The notes: generated from the letters alone by a model not told the origin. 64,000 bases of DNA from Capsicum annuum (GCF_002878395.1 NC_061112.1:41265186-41329185), one strand, 5' to 3'. Shown: positions 1-12,722, counted from the stretch's first letter. Translations and numbers: made by a program.

Positions 1-155
1 AGATTTATGAACCTTATGGCATTTCAGCCTATTTTTCGCATTATTTCAGTATTATTATTCAGTGCTCACAACAGGTACAAGTCATGGGTTAGCTTGTGGT
101 CCTTCAGGGTCGTAAGCACCGTGTAGCGTCTGGGGTACAGACTCAGTGTGTTACA
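1..155 (+). mobile_element. 3' end of a Ty3/gypsy LTR (partial)
   Basis: The stretch matches the last ~120 bp of the LTRs ending at 25481 and 42972: an AACCTTATGG block, then GGGTTAGCTTGTGGTCCTTC, GAGCACC-like GTAAGCACCGTGTAGC, GGGGTACAGACT, and a terminal GTGTTACA. What follows is not the tRNA-iMet primer site seen after the 5' LTRs at 25486, 35294 and 57085, so this is the end of a 3' LTR or of a solo LTR lying mostly outside the window. The 5 bp after it (CGTGC, 156-160) would be one half of the target duplication; the other half cannot be seen. Confidence 0.8.
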
Positions 156-272
156 CGTGCTTAACTGAGTGATTCAGCTAGGCCGATGTTAAAGGTGTAT
201 GTGGTTAAAAATTTAGAGAGAATAAGAACCAAAATGTAGAAAAAATAATAACAAGGCATATTTGGTGATAAG
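156..272. other. Short spacer between LTR end and MULE fragment
   Basis: This AT-rich stretch joins the LTR end to the first recognisable MULE codons. No motif stands out. It is probably decayed upstream coding or 5' sequence of the MULE into which the LTR element inserted. Confidence 0.4.
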
Positions 273-829
273 TTGGATGATCTGGACATGAATATTCTAG
301 ATGATGATCAAACACCTACGCCTATTCTTGTGAGAAATACGGTGGGCAGTTCTTTTCAAACAACACAGTCAAAAAATTATCAAGATGACGAGACTAATTT
401 TTACAAGGAAATGTCATTCAAGAATAAGGTAGAGCTATCCACTTCTTTGTTTATTGCTTGCTTGAAAAAAGATTTTAGGCTAAAGAGGGAGATTAATTCG
501 AGCAAAGTCTTTTTTTAAGATGTGCTAATTTGAACTGCAAGCGGTGGTTGAGGGTTGTGAAATACTTAAGTTCTGATAGATTCATCATTAATGTTTACAA
601 AAATTATCACACATGTGGTTTGAAGCACATTACGATCCATAATCCTCACGCCACGACAAAGATCCTCGGTCAATATTTCCAAAATAGATTCCCCAATGTC
701 AAAGACCCTTCTATAAGTGATATGGCCAATCAACTCCTTATAGAATTAGGTGTTACGGTCAGTTATTGGAAGATATATATGGCTATGGGGATTTCAAAGG
801 AATTGTTTAATACCTCGTATTATCCTTAG
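273..829 (+). pseudogene. MULE (MuDR-type) transposase, N-terminal half, broken
   Basis: Two adjoining open stretches (273-518 and 530-829) together read like the N-terminal region of plant Mutator-like transposases: KNKVELSTSLFIACLKKDFRLKR, then CKRWLRVVKY.SSDRFII, HTCGLKHIT.HNPHATTKILG and a YWKIY motif. In the family this region holds the MuDR DNA-binding domain ahead of the DDE catalytic domain. The reading frame breaks between 518 and 530 (a stop codon and a small shift) and again near 800-830, where the sequence changes to LTR-like DNA. The catalytic half resumes at about 7590 on the same strand, so the two pieces are one gene split by an insertion of about 6.7 kb. No complete protein can be made. 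Confidence 0.8.
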
Positions 830-839
830 TTCAGTTCAG

Positions 840-3192
840 ATCTTAGTGAATAAATAAGAAGCTTAGAACCTAAAAATTTCACTAAGTGATGGAGACTTAG
901 TCATATATTTGACTCCTTAACTTTTTGGGTTTTTAAGTTGACCTTCCGAGCTCTGAGACGATGAATTTTGATTTGATTCATGTTCAGGGGTGTAAGGATC
1001 ATGTCTTGGGGAAGTTTCAAATGAGGTTTGAACTGTGTTTGGATTGTATTTCTAGTGGCTCACCATGATCGCACTGCGTCGTGTCGTAGAGAAGTGCAAA
1101 ATCGCACTCGCCCTTTTTCCAGTGAAGCACCACAATGGTGCCAAGGTAAAAAATTGCACTCATCCATTTCTAGTGATGCAACGCGATAAGCTCGCATCGC
1201 ACTAAGCCCCTAAATCGTACTCGTCCTGTGAATGGAAAATTTTAGTAGCTCAATGCGATTTCCACTGCGTTGTGGTGAAGGTGTATTTTCCATGTTCTTG
1301 ATCCATAATTTGAAATGCATGTGTCATGAACTTTATCATAGTGTGTGAAGTTCTTATTAGGTGAATAATGTTCCTATAAATCACTTAGAGCCAAGTTGAG
1401 CTAAGAACATTAGATTCATCCAAAGTTTGGGGTTCGATTCTACAAGGGTCTACTTTAAATATATATAAATTTTTATATATATAGAATTTTGCAGCTCAAG
1501 GCCCACCTAATTTTATATAATTGAATTGGATTTCCAACGATACCAATTTTGCCTTAATCCAATACTCGAACGAAAATTTATAGCCATTTTCGTGTGAGGC
1601 AGTAAGCTGCCGCGATGGTACCGTGTCGAGGTAAGGTGCATAATCGCGATCGGGTCATGAATTTAAATGTATAAGCGGTAGTTAAGTATTTTAACCTCAA
1701 GACAAGTCGTATATTCACGAGTTAAGACATCATTTAGGGCATTATTTTCCCATTCTCCTTCACTTTTTTTTTGTCCAAGAAACCCTAATCTAATCCCAAG
1801 AACATCAAATTCAATTCTCTTCTTTAAGAACAATCAAGAATCAAGTTTTTCAATTCAAGAAAACCTTCAAGATTTTATTTTTTCTTCAAGATTTAAAGTT
1901 TTAAGGTATGTGGGAGTTCATTCATGGGCCCCCTTTCACCCATGGAGCCCAAAAACCCTTTTCTTTTAATTAAAGAATAAATTTTCCATTATTATGGTAT
2001 TTTGTATGTTCAAGAAAGATTGAATTTCATGTTTTCATGGTGTTTTTAATTCAATTCATCTCATGTATGATGTCATGCAAGATTTTGAATTCCTCATGCT
2101 ACAAATTTGAGTTTCCCATACTTTATTCAAGTGAATTTCATGATAGATCCTAAATTCATGATTTGTAGCAACATTCCCATGTTTTAAATTCATGCTTCCC
2201 ACATGTTTGATGAATTTCTCATATCATGTTAAGTCAATTTAAAGATAAATCCCCAAGTTATGAATTTTGCCTTGTAATTCTATTGTTCCCTTATGTTTAG
2301 GACATTCTTATGTCAAACTATGATCTTTACATGTTTTGATGAAACACCCATGTCCCATTTCAAGCGAATTTCATGTAAATTCCCCAATTCATGTTCTTAG
2401 ACATATAATCATGCTATGCTCACATGTTTTAACTATTCTCATGCTTTAATTCATGACCCTCAAGTGTTTGATGAAATTCCTAAGTAATTATTTTGGAGTA
2501 ATGCTTACTTATTATGGTTTCAAATTCTCTCATGCGTTCTTGTTGTTATTGCTATCGAGTCCTGGGGGTTATGAATACCCAAAAACTTAGCTATTTACAT
2601 AGTTTTTCAAAATATTCAGAATGGTTTCATATAAACCATGAGTCTTGTAATTTAGTTAGTATCATGTTCAGTTAAACTCAGTCTAGTCATAGTTTCAGTA
2701 TCAATTTACACATTATAATTACCTCAGAATCCGTATGCACTGGTATTTTAGAATACCATGACCTGACCTTATCAATTATTAGTTATTAGTGCATTCACTA
2801 GTAAGTAATCCAAGTCAGTCCAGTTGGGAGTAGGATTTTGCACCGACCGAAACCCAGTGATGGGGTCTTACCTACCAGTTGAGGGTGTGACCCTTAGTAG
2901 CAATCCCTGTATTCCATAACTATGTAGCCAATATAGGTTAAGATGTTAAAATACCAGTTAAGGGTTGATCTCATAAGGGCACCTACCGTTGAGGGTAACC
3001 CTTAGTCCTTCGGGACAACACTTTAATGGATCCACACAAACATCGTTAGTACCCATGGCACAGTATGACACCCTTCTAACTGGGGTTACAGGTTGGACCC
3101 CAATCAGTTCAGAGCGGGGCATGTTGGTTAGATGATTTCTCCCACAGTATTAGTTACAGTACTCAGTACAACGTACAGATCAGTTTCACTAG
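840..3192 (+). mobile_element. Degenerate plus-strand LTR, left part (inserted in the MULE)
   Basis: Landmarks shared with the LTRs at 19838, 22954 and 32807 appear in order: alternating CG-rich short blocks (1060-1260), a leader-like CCCTAATC/AAGAACATCAA stretch (1770-1900), ATCGAGTCCTGGGGGTTATGAATACCC (about 2555), the CAGTTGGGAGTAGGATTTTGCACCGA block (about 2820) with GAGGGTGTGACCC, and the ACCCATGGCACAG...GGGGTTACAGGTTGGACCCC block (about 3050-3110). It is interrupted at 3193 by an inverted solo LTR and resumes at 6576. The left boundary is approximate because the terminal TGTAAG/TGTAAT is not recognisable. Confidence 0.65.
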
Positions 3193-6100
3193 TGTAACGA
3201 CCCAATTTTCTAGAATCAGAACTTCACATGGTGCTCATGATCTCAAAGGACCACAAGCTAACCCTCTACTGATATTGTACCTGAATATTGCATAATATAG
3301 ATAATAAATGCGAAAACTGCCCATAAGGTTCAAAACATCTAAAAACACTCAAAATTGAAAACTAAATACTAATACATTTGTCCGAAAAACCTCTAAACTA
3401 TCTGAACTATGGAGTTGATGGGACATGTCCCCAACTATCTCCGTCTACTGAATTTAAACCAAATGTAATATGATAATAATAAAAATAAGGATCATCCTCG
3501 ACTGAAGTGGACTCACTACTGTGTCTACTACTACTGACTGGGACTGAGATGCTAAGGGTACTCTGGATATCGTGCCTCTGAACCTATGATGTCAAATAAA
3601 ACACCATAGCGCAAATGCATCAGTATGGGAATATACAAAATATAAAGATGAGGTCAAGCAAAATGCAAGGGCTTATGCATGAACAATTACTTAACTGAAT
3701 AATCATGAAAGTACTGAATGAGAACACATGCATGAATACACGCACGATAACTAAAATCATCGTGAATCCAAATATTGAAACTGATTTACTAAATCTACTC
3801 ATATCAATGACTAAATTCTGAGCTTTTTACTCTCGATTGACTGCATCGAAGATCAAACCTCTTTAACGAATAATTCTAGAATCTACTATCAATGATAAGA
3901 AATGATCATGTCCGAATCTGACAACAAGAATACTCAACTGAATCTAATACTGAGATCAAGACTATCTAATGGGTGATCTCTAGATCTGATAGTAAGAATA
4001 CCAACTAAATCTGAGACAGAGATCAAATCTAACGGGTGATCTTTAGATCTGATAGCAAGAATACTCAATTGAATCTAAGACTGAGATCAAGACTATCTGA
4101 TGGGTGATCTCTAGATCTGATAACAAGAATACTCAACTGAAGCTGAGACTGAGATCAAGCCTATCTAACGGTTGATCTCTAGATCTGATAACAAGAATAC
4201 TTAAATAAAGCTGAGACTGAGATCAAGCCTATCTGATGGGTGATCTCTAGATCTGATACTGAATAACTTTATATGGGACCAAGCCTATCTGATAGGTGGT
4301 CCATGAATTAATAGAACTATTTGAGTTCCTCACTGAGATAGATGACTATATCTGATAGTCCTGATTTTTGAAGATTGATACTAAAAATGCAACTGTGGGA
4401 AGTAGTCACTTAACCGACATGCCCCAAATCTCGACTGTTGGGGTCCAACCTGTAACCCCAGCTGGAAGGGTGTCAATACCATGCCACGGGTAAAGACCTA
4501 TCTGGTCAAGCCTATCTGATGGGTGACCCTCGTAGGAAGTCAAACCTAAGGAATATAATAGTCAAGCCTATCTGATGGGTGACCATCCTTTCCTGACGGG
4601 TAACTCTTATATTCTACACTGTCTATGCAGTTCTGTAGTTTAGGGATTGCTTCTAAAGACTCTGCCTCTCTGACGGGAAGCTGCCATCCCTGCCCTCACT
4701 CGATGCTAGATCCTACTCCCAATTGAAAGACTCTGAACTGATTCTTAACTTAACACAAACTAAGCTGAATCTGATACTGATCATGTTTCTCGAATGGTCT
4801 GATTGAGTTAAGCTGAATTCACTTGGTTTTGTATCTGATAGAATACTACTAAATCTTGTTATCTGACTGAATGACAATGAGATTTGAATAGAGTACTCGA
4901 TTACTATAGAGGTTAGAACTGGACACTTGAATACTACTAGATCTGAGCTGGGTACAGAACTAAGGCTAGATTACTAGCGATACTAAGATTACAATAATTA
5001 CAGAGATTACTGAGATTTCTTAAGTTTTGTATCTGTCTGAGAATACAGAGTTCTATAACTCACTGAGTTTTGGGAATCATGGCTCGATTGGAATTATTAT
5101 GAAAATTGACACGGGCTCTAGACAACAGCTAAATTATTGGGTATAAATACTCTGAGGACTCGATACCATAAAAGTAAAACATAACCATTCTTGAATAATT
5201 AAGACCATGGACAATCATTCACCATCATAATCACTAAGGCATCACTTCAAGCATTTAGGAGTCCTAAACATGTAATAACATAACGGGATATGCTATTGGA
5301 TCATACTCCATTTAACAAGGTCTTGCATCAAACTCTTGGCATGTATTAAAGTCTTAGCATGTATAAATGAGCACATAATTGGGGAATTTCATGCTATCAT
5401 GTCGCAATTCATTCACTAAGGCTTTTCAACAAACACTTGACATGCATAGGCTTGCACACAATTGGGGATTTCTAGTCAATATGCTATAATGTCTCTAATT
5501 CATTCACATAAGATTTTTATCAAACATATGGGGAACATGCTTTTCTTATTCAATATCTTCTGCACCCAATTGACATGAACACATCACTTAACAAGCACTT
5601 GAAGGGGGTTTATCATGAACATCACATGAATTTCACATACTATGGCCAAGCTTGAAAATCTTGAAAACAAACAGGAATCACAACTCAATAATAGCATGAA
5701 CATCAATTTCAACTGACATGAATCATGAAAACTCATAAATATCAAAGTTTTGAAATTTATAAAAAGGTTTTTGAGCTCCTTGGATGAAAGGGACCCAAAC
5801 ATCAACATCTGCATACCTTAGAGAAAGTCTTTCTTGAAAGCTCTTAGAGTGATTCTTAAAGAAATCCTTAGGCTCATTCTTGATTTCTTGGATAGGGTTC
5901 TTGACTTCTTCAGAGAGAAAATACTTGGATTTATGGAAAAACTGATGAATAATGATGTATTTTTATTATTTAGGGTATAGATCCCTTATATAGACTGGTT
6001 TGGGGCTTTAAGAATTACCAATTGGTCCTTGAAATTTAAAAATGGAATCTGAAAATCCCAATTTCACATGCTGGCGCGACGTGGTGGAATTGCACCAGCT

Positions 6101-6575
6101 CACTGGAAACTGGACAATTGGGAAACTAGTTGGTGGCGCGACGCGCTGGAAATCACGCTGCCACCTTAGTTACGAACTGGAAAGGTACCGCGATGCGGTG
6201 GAATTGCGTTGGTGTACTAAAAATTGACAATTCTGAAATTAAGCCTTGGTGCGATGCACCATAATAGTGGAGGCTCACTGGATTTTGCCGATTGCCATTT
6301 TGACTGGCTCCGCAATGCGCTAAAGTGCCAGGTGGCACACTGTCTCACTAAAATGGCTCTAACTCTTTGCCCGAGTATTGAATTTGGGAAAATTTGGTAT
6401 CAACAAAAAGCTTATTCAATTCTCTACATGAAAAAAGTTGATATTAGAGAAATTCTACATGGTTTAAAATACTTCTCACTTGGGAAGACCCTTCTCACCT
6501 TTTTAGGGCTAGATTAACACTTCACTAAACACGCTCTAAGACTCAGACTATGAGAGAATTTTATGGAGTCTTACA
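3193..6575 (-). mobile_element. Solo LTR in reverse orientation, nested in the plus-strand LTR
   Basis: Read on the minus strand this begins TGTAAGACTCC (at 6575) and ends GGGTCGTTACA (at 3193), the TGTAAG...TTACA ends of the LTR families in this window. The block at 3240-3275 is the reverse complement of the GGGTTAGCTTGTGGTCC...ATGAGCACC signature near LTR 3' ends. No internal gag-pol is attached on either side, so it is a solo LTR of about 3.4 kb. The flanking 5-mers (ACTAG and GCTAC) share only the central CTA, so a target duplication is at best mutated. It contains a 68-bp tandem array and, at 6040-6340, CG-rich blocks like those of the other LTRs. Confidence 0.75.
3905..4260. repeat. ~68-bp tandem repeat inside the reverse solo LTR
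   Basis: The phrase GATCTCTAGATCTGATA or a one-base variant recurs at about 3975, 4038, 4106, 4174 and 4242, spacing 63, 68, 68 and 68 bp. Each unit also carries AAGAATACTCAACTGAA and GAGATCAAGCCTATCTGATG. Degraded relatives of the last phrase follow at about 4280, 4505 and 4560. The array is a minisatellite-like expansion within the LTR. Confidence 0.85.
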
Positions 6576-7560
6576 GCTACACAATAGCATTCAGTTATTA
6601 GTATTTCAATATTTTAGTTTACAAACTATTTTAGGATCATGTTATACACTTGATATTGCATTCTCAGATATTACAGTTTTTATGCATTCACGCTGAGTTA
6701 TCTTATATTGTTTTGATAGTCCTTACCTCATAAGCATAGTAATACATAGTTTCATCCCAGTTATGTAGACTAAGTATAGTTCAACCTTACATGACCAGTA
6801 TTCAGCTATCAGTCATTCAGTTAATCAGATAAGCTTAGCATATGTTATGTTTAGTTCTGTGTGTTTATGCATTCTTGCTTCGTATGATTGTATATTCAGA
6901 TCCTCGAGTTATGTCAGCCTCCATCACGTAGTTTCAAACCCAGTATTCATAGAGTATCCCTGTTTTACCATATCCCAGCTTCAGTTTTATTTATATCATA
7001 AAAGTAAAGTCTTATAGAAACTAAGTATAGAGATTCACCAGCTTATTAGATTATATTTGTTACTCATGTTTCAAGATATTTCAGCTTTTAGTTTATTCCA
7101 GCCCATTAGTGAGTCTACTTACACTTAACATGCATATTTTAAGATTATGTATGAAATCAGTTGCATTCATCGCTGCATGCTCAGTACATTCCAGAAGTAC
7201 TGATCCATATATATGTCTATGTGGATATATTGTTTCATAATGTAGGTACCATTTGTAGCCCGCACATCATGATCAGACAGTTGCAGTTTCCATCTAGCAG
7301 GTGATGAGTTTTCTTGTTTTGGGAACTCCAGAAAGTTTTAGTTCATGTACAGTTTATTTATTTTCCATGTGAATTGACTAGTGGTAGTTGAAGGCATGTC
7401 CGAGCTACTTATAGGCAGTATAGTAGAGGCTTCATAGATGTCAGTCAGAGTCAGTCATGTAGATTTTGGTTTCTTCCTTCAGTTTTATTAGATTGTAAAC
7501 TTTATCAGTAATGTATTTATTTAGATTATGCCATAATTATGTTTCCGCATAGCATACTTC
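6576..7560 (+). mobile_element. Degenerate plus-strand LTR, right part
   Basis: This continues the LTR broken at 3192: CAGTTATTAG/CAGTATTC-rich sequence, a GCATGCTCAGTACATTCCAGAAGTACTGA block (about 7175), ATGTAGGTACC, GTGATGAGT, a GGCATGTCCGAGCTACTT analogue of the GGGGACATGTCCCATCAACT block and GTAGAGGCTT (about 7430). The usual GTTAGCTTGTGG...TTACA ending is not visible, so the right boundary lies somewhere between about 7510 and 7590. No gag or pol is present, so this may be a degraded solo LTR. Confidence 0.6.
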
Positions 7561-7589
7561 GATACATACCATTACATTCTTGAGTCCAC

Positions 7590-8895
7590 AAATCCCAGAA
7601 GTAAGATGGCATTGCATTTTGATGAAAATGGAAGGTTCAAGTACTATTTTGTATCCTATGGTTCTTGAATTCTTGGTTTTCAATAGTTGAGCAAAATCAT
7701 AGCCATCGATGAGACTTTCTTGAGGAGAAAGTATAGAGGAGTTTTGCTAGCGGTGGTGGCACAGAATGCGGAGATTCACATCGTTCCTATTGCTTTTTAT
7801 GTAGCAAACAAGGAATGTGATGCCTTGCATGGATATTTTTTTGAACAAATGCAAAACTACATTGAAGATACTGAAGAGTGGTGTTTTATTTTAGATAGGC
7901 ATCCAAGTATACCAAAGATGGGTTCAGTTTTCTATACTTTAGCTCTCTTTGATTGTTGCATGAGGATCTTGGAGATAATACTCGAAACAATTTTCATAAT
8001 GAAAGGGTCATGTCTTTTTTTTTATAGAGCAGCTAAAGCATATGTTGTAGTTGAGTTTTTTGACTATTTCAATCAAATAAGGGATATGTCACCCAAGGCA
8101 GTATAATATCTTAATGTGTCAGTTTCAAGAGATGGAGATGAGCATTTTGTCTGGTAAATAGGTGCATTGTTATAAATTTAATGTCGTATTTGAGTTACAA
8201 ATTTGTAATACTATATGATGTTGTACTAAGTGATTTTTTTGTATAGGTATAATATTATGACGTCAAACATAGTTGAATCAGTGAATTCATTATTTGACAT
8301 TGAAAGAGAATTTTCCGTCGTGAAGCTATTTGATGAAATAAACAAGAAGTATGCAAAATTATTTTATGAAAGGTGTATGCAGTTTGCGAGCGCAAGAAAC
8401 AGATTTTTTTTAGAAGTGAAAAAGGAAATATCAACGAGTACAAGTTTGGATAATAGGTTATTTGCTTATCAAATAGCAGATTACAAGTTCATTACCGAAA
8501 GTTATGGTGATGTTGCCACGGTCAATCTTCAAACAAAATCTTGTACATGTAGAGTTTTTGACTTGGATAAAATACCCTGTCCACATGTATGACAGCCCTT
8601 TGAGCCCAATATGGAGTTCAAATTTATGAGCACTCATCTCTATATTATTTGGTGGAAAAATATATAATGGCATAGAGTGAGAATATTAATACGGTGCCTC
8701 CTGAAGAATCTTGAGTTGTTCCTGTAGAGCTTTTAGAGAGATTAATATCTCCTTCATATATTGACCCAAGCACTATCAAACCGGGAAGATGGCGATATAA
8801 GAGGAGACATGGTGTTGGAAAATCCTTTCCATCAAGAAAAAATAAGTGCTTCGTATATAAGAATTTTTTCCACAAAAGAACTGCATGCTCAGATC
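7590..8895 (+). pseudogene. MULE (MuDR-type) transposase, catalytic and SWIM half, broken
   Basis: The reading resumes with LHFDENGRFKYYFVSY and a stop, then the MULE catalytic domain (7687-8106): IAIDETFLRRKYRG with the first acidic residue, and FILDRHPSIPKM with the second. An apparent intron of about 93 bp (8154-8246, GT...AG) follows. The next exon (8247-8592) has MTSNIVESVNSLF, carrying the third acidic residue, and a SWIM zinc finger CTC...CPH. A stop then replaces the codon after PCPHV, but recognisable sequence continues to about 8895 (IDPST, RWRYKRRHGVGKSF, SRKNKC), the basic tail before the family's C-terminal zinc knuckle. Stops at 8104, 8590 and within the tail make it a pseudogene. 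It is the second half of the gene at 273-829. In the family the protein cuts and pastes Mutator-type DNA transposons. Confidence 0.85.
8154..8246 (+). other. Probable intron of the MULE pseudogene
   Basis: A GTAAAT donor and a T-rich GTATAG acceptor bracket AT-rich sequence between the DRH-containing exon and the exon beginning YNIMTSN. Removing it restores the order of conserved MULE blocks. The splice sites are inferred from sequence alone. Confidence 0.5.
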
Positions 8896-9034
8896 GTAAT
8901 CCACCATGATTGTTGTAATAGTAAAACTTGTGTTGTTGTTTGTTTGTTATGGACTTTGATATTTTTAACTCATTATTGTGAATGTAAATGTTATTATTTT
9001 TAACTGGAGTGTGTTCTTCTAACATATGCACCAT

Positions 9035-10654
9035 TGACAGTTTCCAAGCGCACATGCAAGTTACGTGGTCTTATCAAGTAATAAAGCGGCATTCAAGCAG
9101 CCAAGTATCAATCCCACAGAGACTTGATTTGATAATGAATCTATTTTAGTTCATAATTTAGATTAATTTAGTGCGAGAGCAACCAAAAAGAGTTTGAATA
9201 TTGTAAATAAGGAAAAGTAAACAATGTAGAAATAAGAGTCTTTGAACAATCAATAGGAGAAAACCCAGGGTTGAAGCACTTTGAACAATCATACTATGTA
9301 TTGAACTTCATTGGTTAACTTCCTTATCTTGGTTGTTGATTCGTAGGGTTAATTGCATGATTATGGTTTCCCAGCGTCTAATCCTTTACCTAAGTTGAAC
9401 CTTACAACTACATCGTTGAGCAGGGATGTAATAGTTCACTTAAGTTCTTTACAAATATTATCCTACATTTGAATCAATTAAGGCATCTAAGTAAATCCCT
9501 ATCCTAGATCCTAATTTGAATTCCTTATTTCATAAAGAAATAGAAACCATATTTATTCCCATGTTCTATCTCTATATTCCCTCTCTAGAGTTCATAAGGT
9601 TGACAATAGATGTATTCTAAGGGTTGTGAATCCTTAAAATAGTTATAAAAATAATAAACAAATAACCAATAATGACAAGAAAATCAAACGATCAATTCAA
9701 AACAATAGTACTCATGTTCTTGGCATCAACCCTAGAAAGAGGGCGTTTAGCTACACATAATCATAATCGTAATCAAAAGGTTTTAATTAAAGAATAAAAA
9801 TATGAATGAACTAAATAAAATTAATAAAAACCTAATGAATAATCTGTAGAAGCCCCTTGATCTCCAAAATATGTCAAAAGATATGTAAAAATGTGATACA
9901 ATATGTGTTTATAGTATAGGGGTAAGCCAAGTTTGTGTTGGAATTGAATTAGCAAGAAACGCCAGGGGTGGAGTGGAGAATGAGTCACATCCTCTATTCC
10001 ATAGGAATGTATCATACCATGCATACTTATTCCTACAGAATATAGGATGCAATGCACGCATATCGCACGGTGTTTCTGGAATTTGCATCCTGAATTTTGG
10101 TTAATTGTTGGCCGTTCCTCCTTTCATCCCTTGTCTTGTGGTGTATTTCCAATGCATTTCTAGACTCAAAATCATCCATATATCATCCTATTAAGATCAT
10201 ATAGGATTCTACAAGAACACACCACACAAATTATAGGTCAAAACACACAATATCCATCACGATGATTCAAAAACAAGAGCTTAGACTAGGTTGGTTTCCA
10301 TGATATTTAACTTCAAGTTACAACTCTTTCCTTGACTCGAACTCTACAAACAAGTTTTTGCACATATAATAACACACTTAAACCATGAGGAACACATAAA
10401 ACACAATAGAGCTCATCAAGATAGACCAGACAAGCAACTAGCTCAAACTAGAAAGACTAGTTTTCTCTCTTGAACTCTAATTTACACTTTGAAGTACAAA
10501 CTTGCTAGAAAAAACTTGTAACCATTGTAAACACATGGTCTAACACTTTGATACATATTTATCTCATTATCAACCCATATTGAATAGAATCATCCTCAAA
10601 ACAAGGCTAAAATGACTAGAATAGTGACACTAGAATGCATAAATACACCCAACA
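9035..10654 (-). mobile_element. LTR 1 of a tandem non-autonomous LTR element
   Basis: Read on the minus strand it starts TGTTGGGTG and ends TGTCA, giving the expected TG...CA ends, length about 1620 bp. It is repeated at 13178-14814 and begins again at 17370. The minus-strand purine-rich GTGTGGGGTGGTAA lies just upstream of the TG end, as a polypurine tract should. The left flank at 9030-9034 is ACCAT; the partner duplication is missing because the far end is truncated. It lies directly beyond the MULE remnant. Confidence 0.65.
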
Positions 10655-12183
10655 TTACCACCCCACACTTAAAGCCTTGTTTGTCCTCGAACAACTCTTA
10701 ACTATAATTATCATCAACTAAGGAGATTCTATACTTCTACTAAATACAAGATACTCAATCTAGTACTACAATGACTACACAAAATGCAAGTTACTACGCT
10801 AAGCATATTATTTACACCATTGAGAACTCATGATTACTTCTCCAAAATATACTAGCTTCAAGAATTGACTCACCTTGTTGTAAAAATCATGCTTATCATT
10901 CAATCAAGGACAACTTACAAATCACCCATATTCATCAAATATGTGCCCTTCACAATAAGAGAGTTACCCATAATCACTCACAATAATGTAATTTATCAAA
11001 ATGGGTATAAGAATCAAGTTACACTCACTCTCAAAAGGAATTCACAAGTTGCACATAATAAGCCATAGGCTTGCCCATAGTGTAATGCTTTACTAATATC
11101 GGAATGTAAAGCTTAGGATCAATTAGGACTTTTCGGGTTGTAATGTAGGCTAAGGGATGGGTAGAAACTATTTAGAAATAATGACTGACCTCTCTAAGCG
11201 CTTTAATAAACTACATTATACATTTAAAACCAATCTCTAACAACCAATTTACACCAATTTTGTCTACCCCATTCTTTTGTTTTGCCCCATATCTTTTAAG
11301 CATTTTCACAAACACATGATGGGCGTATTATTTATTCTTTCAAGATTCATTTTTTCTCATTTTTTACAATCATGGGAATATTTCTAACACCATTTATATC
11401 ACTCCCAACCACTACACATCAAATATAAACACCAATAACTATTACCTTGGGGTATTAATTTTACCTTTTTCTTCTTCAATTTCTCAAACTCCTTACTAGA
11501 TCAATTTTTCATTAAAGCACCTAGGATCTTTTGGATCTAATTAAGGTCCATAAAAGATGGTATTAGGATATTTATACAACTACCAAAGAAAAGGCTAAAG
11601 TCTCAATGGGGCTAACTAAAATACTGCACAAAGGGTAGGACAAATAGTAGGTATAAAACAAGGCTATTAAAGAAATGCCTAAATCATCTCCTAAACTCCC
11701 ATTCTTTATTTCCCTTTACACATACATCGGGAAAGTTCTAGACATCACATGCAACAAGAAATATACAAGAACCTCAGATGCATATGGCACATGCTCAATT
11801 CAATAGGATCATTATAGAATCCCAACCAAATAATAGAATAAATTTAAATTTAAGCCAATAAGTACAAGAGTCACAAACATGAGCCTACGAGTCTAAAAGT
11901 AGTAATTCACACAATCAACATGCTTTTATTAAACAAAACACTAGCACTATGTAATTAAAAATAGAACCAACAAGAATATCTCACTTATTCCTAACCTAAA
12001 AATTTTATATTGAGACAAAAATTGGGAATTTCCCCACTCTACACTTAAAAATCTACTTTGTCACCAAAGTGAACTTAAAAAGTAAGAAATAAAAATACTC
12101 CCTGAGGCCTCTAGGCCTAACTAGTAGCATCTTTACACATAAGGGGGTTCGTGGGACCCCACACTCAGTCTTTGTCACGCTCC

Positions 12184-12681
12184 TTAGCTCAGGTTTCCAA
12201 TACTCAGACTTCCTATCAACATGTGACTCAACCCAAAACAAAAACTACGTGAAATAAAAATAAAACTAAAAATGAAAACATAACTTTCTTGGGTTTCCTC
12301 CCAAGAAGAACCTGATTTAGTGTCACGCCACGGCCCAATCAACCTTTTCCTCCACCTTGAGGATATGAATTTCACCCCTAACGTAGCATCTATTTTTTTG
12401 CCTCGCTCATAGGGTGGAGGTACAAAGATTAAGGAACCGAGTATTGGATAATGCATGATAAACCACAAAGCCTTGATGTGAGGTGTGTTTTTATGTTGTT
12501 TGTCTTGTGAAAAATCAAGAATATAGAATTTTTGTTTCTTATCTTCACACTCTTCCACTATTTTAAATGATTCCACAGACAAGACATCATCTAAAAATAA
12601 TGTAGAAAAGTTCTTTGAGTGAGGCTCACCTAATACCACTTCAAAATCTACACAATCTACTACACACTCACTTTTATTCAC
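12184..12681 (-). CDS. Hypothetical ORF conserved in both copies of the tandem element
   Basis: A 165-codon minus-strand ORF. I do not recognise the protein. Its best-kept parts (FSTLFLDDVLS, EECED, YILDFSQDKQHKNTPHIKA, PPYERGKKIDATLG and KFISSRWRKRLIGPWRD) recur with conservative changes in the second copy at 16802-16464, which ends earlier. The reading frame surviving in both copies hints at past coding selection, although the copies are recent enough that neutral drift could also explain it. It sits after the minus-strand ORF at 13007-12723. No signal peptide, membrane segment or catalytic signature is evident. Confidence 0.4.
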   Translation of the reverse strand: MNKSECVVDCVDFEVVLGEPHSKNFSTLFLDDVLSVESFKIVEECEDKKQKFYILDFSQDKQHKNTPHIKALWFIMHYPILGSLIFVPPPYERGKKIDATLGVKFISSRWRKRLIGPWRDTKSGSSWEETQESYVFIFSFIFISRSFCFGLSHMLIGSLSIGNLS

Positions 12682-12722
12682 CTTCTCAATTTCAATCTCA
12701 AAAGAAAGATGACAGTTACAAA

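Noticed and set aside
6042..6517. Open frames on both strands with CG-rich sequence
   Set aside because: They lie within the reverse solo LTR, whose CG-rich blocks lack stops by chance.
10865..11068. Plus-strand open frame that recurs at 15025-15228
   Set aside because: Its conservation follows from the duplicated DNA of the tandem element, and it lies antisense to the element's inferred direction with no recognisable family.
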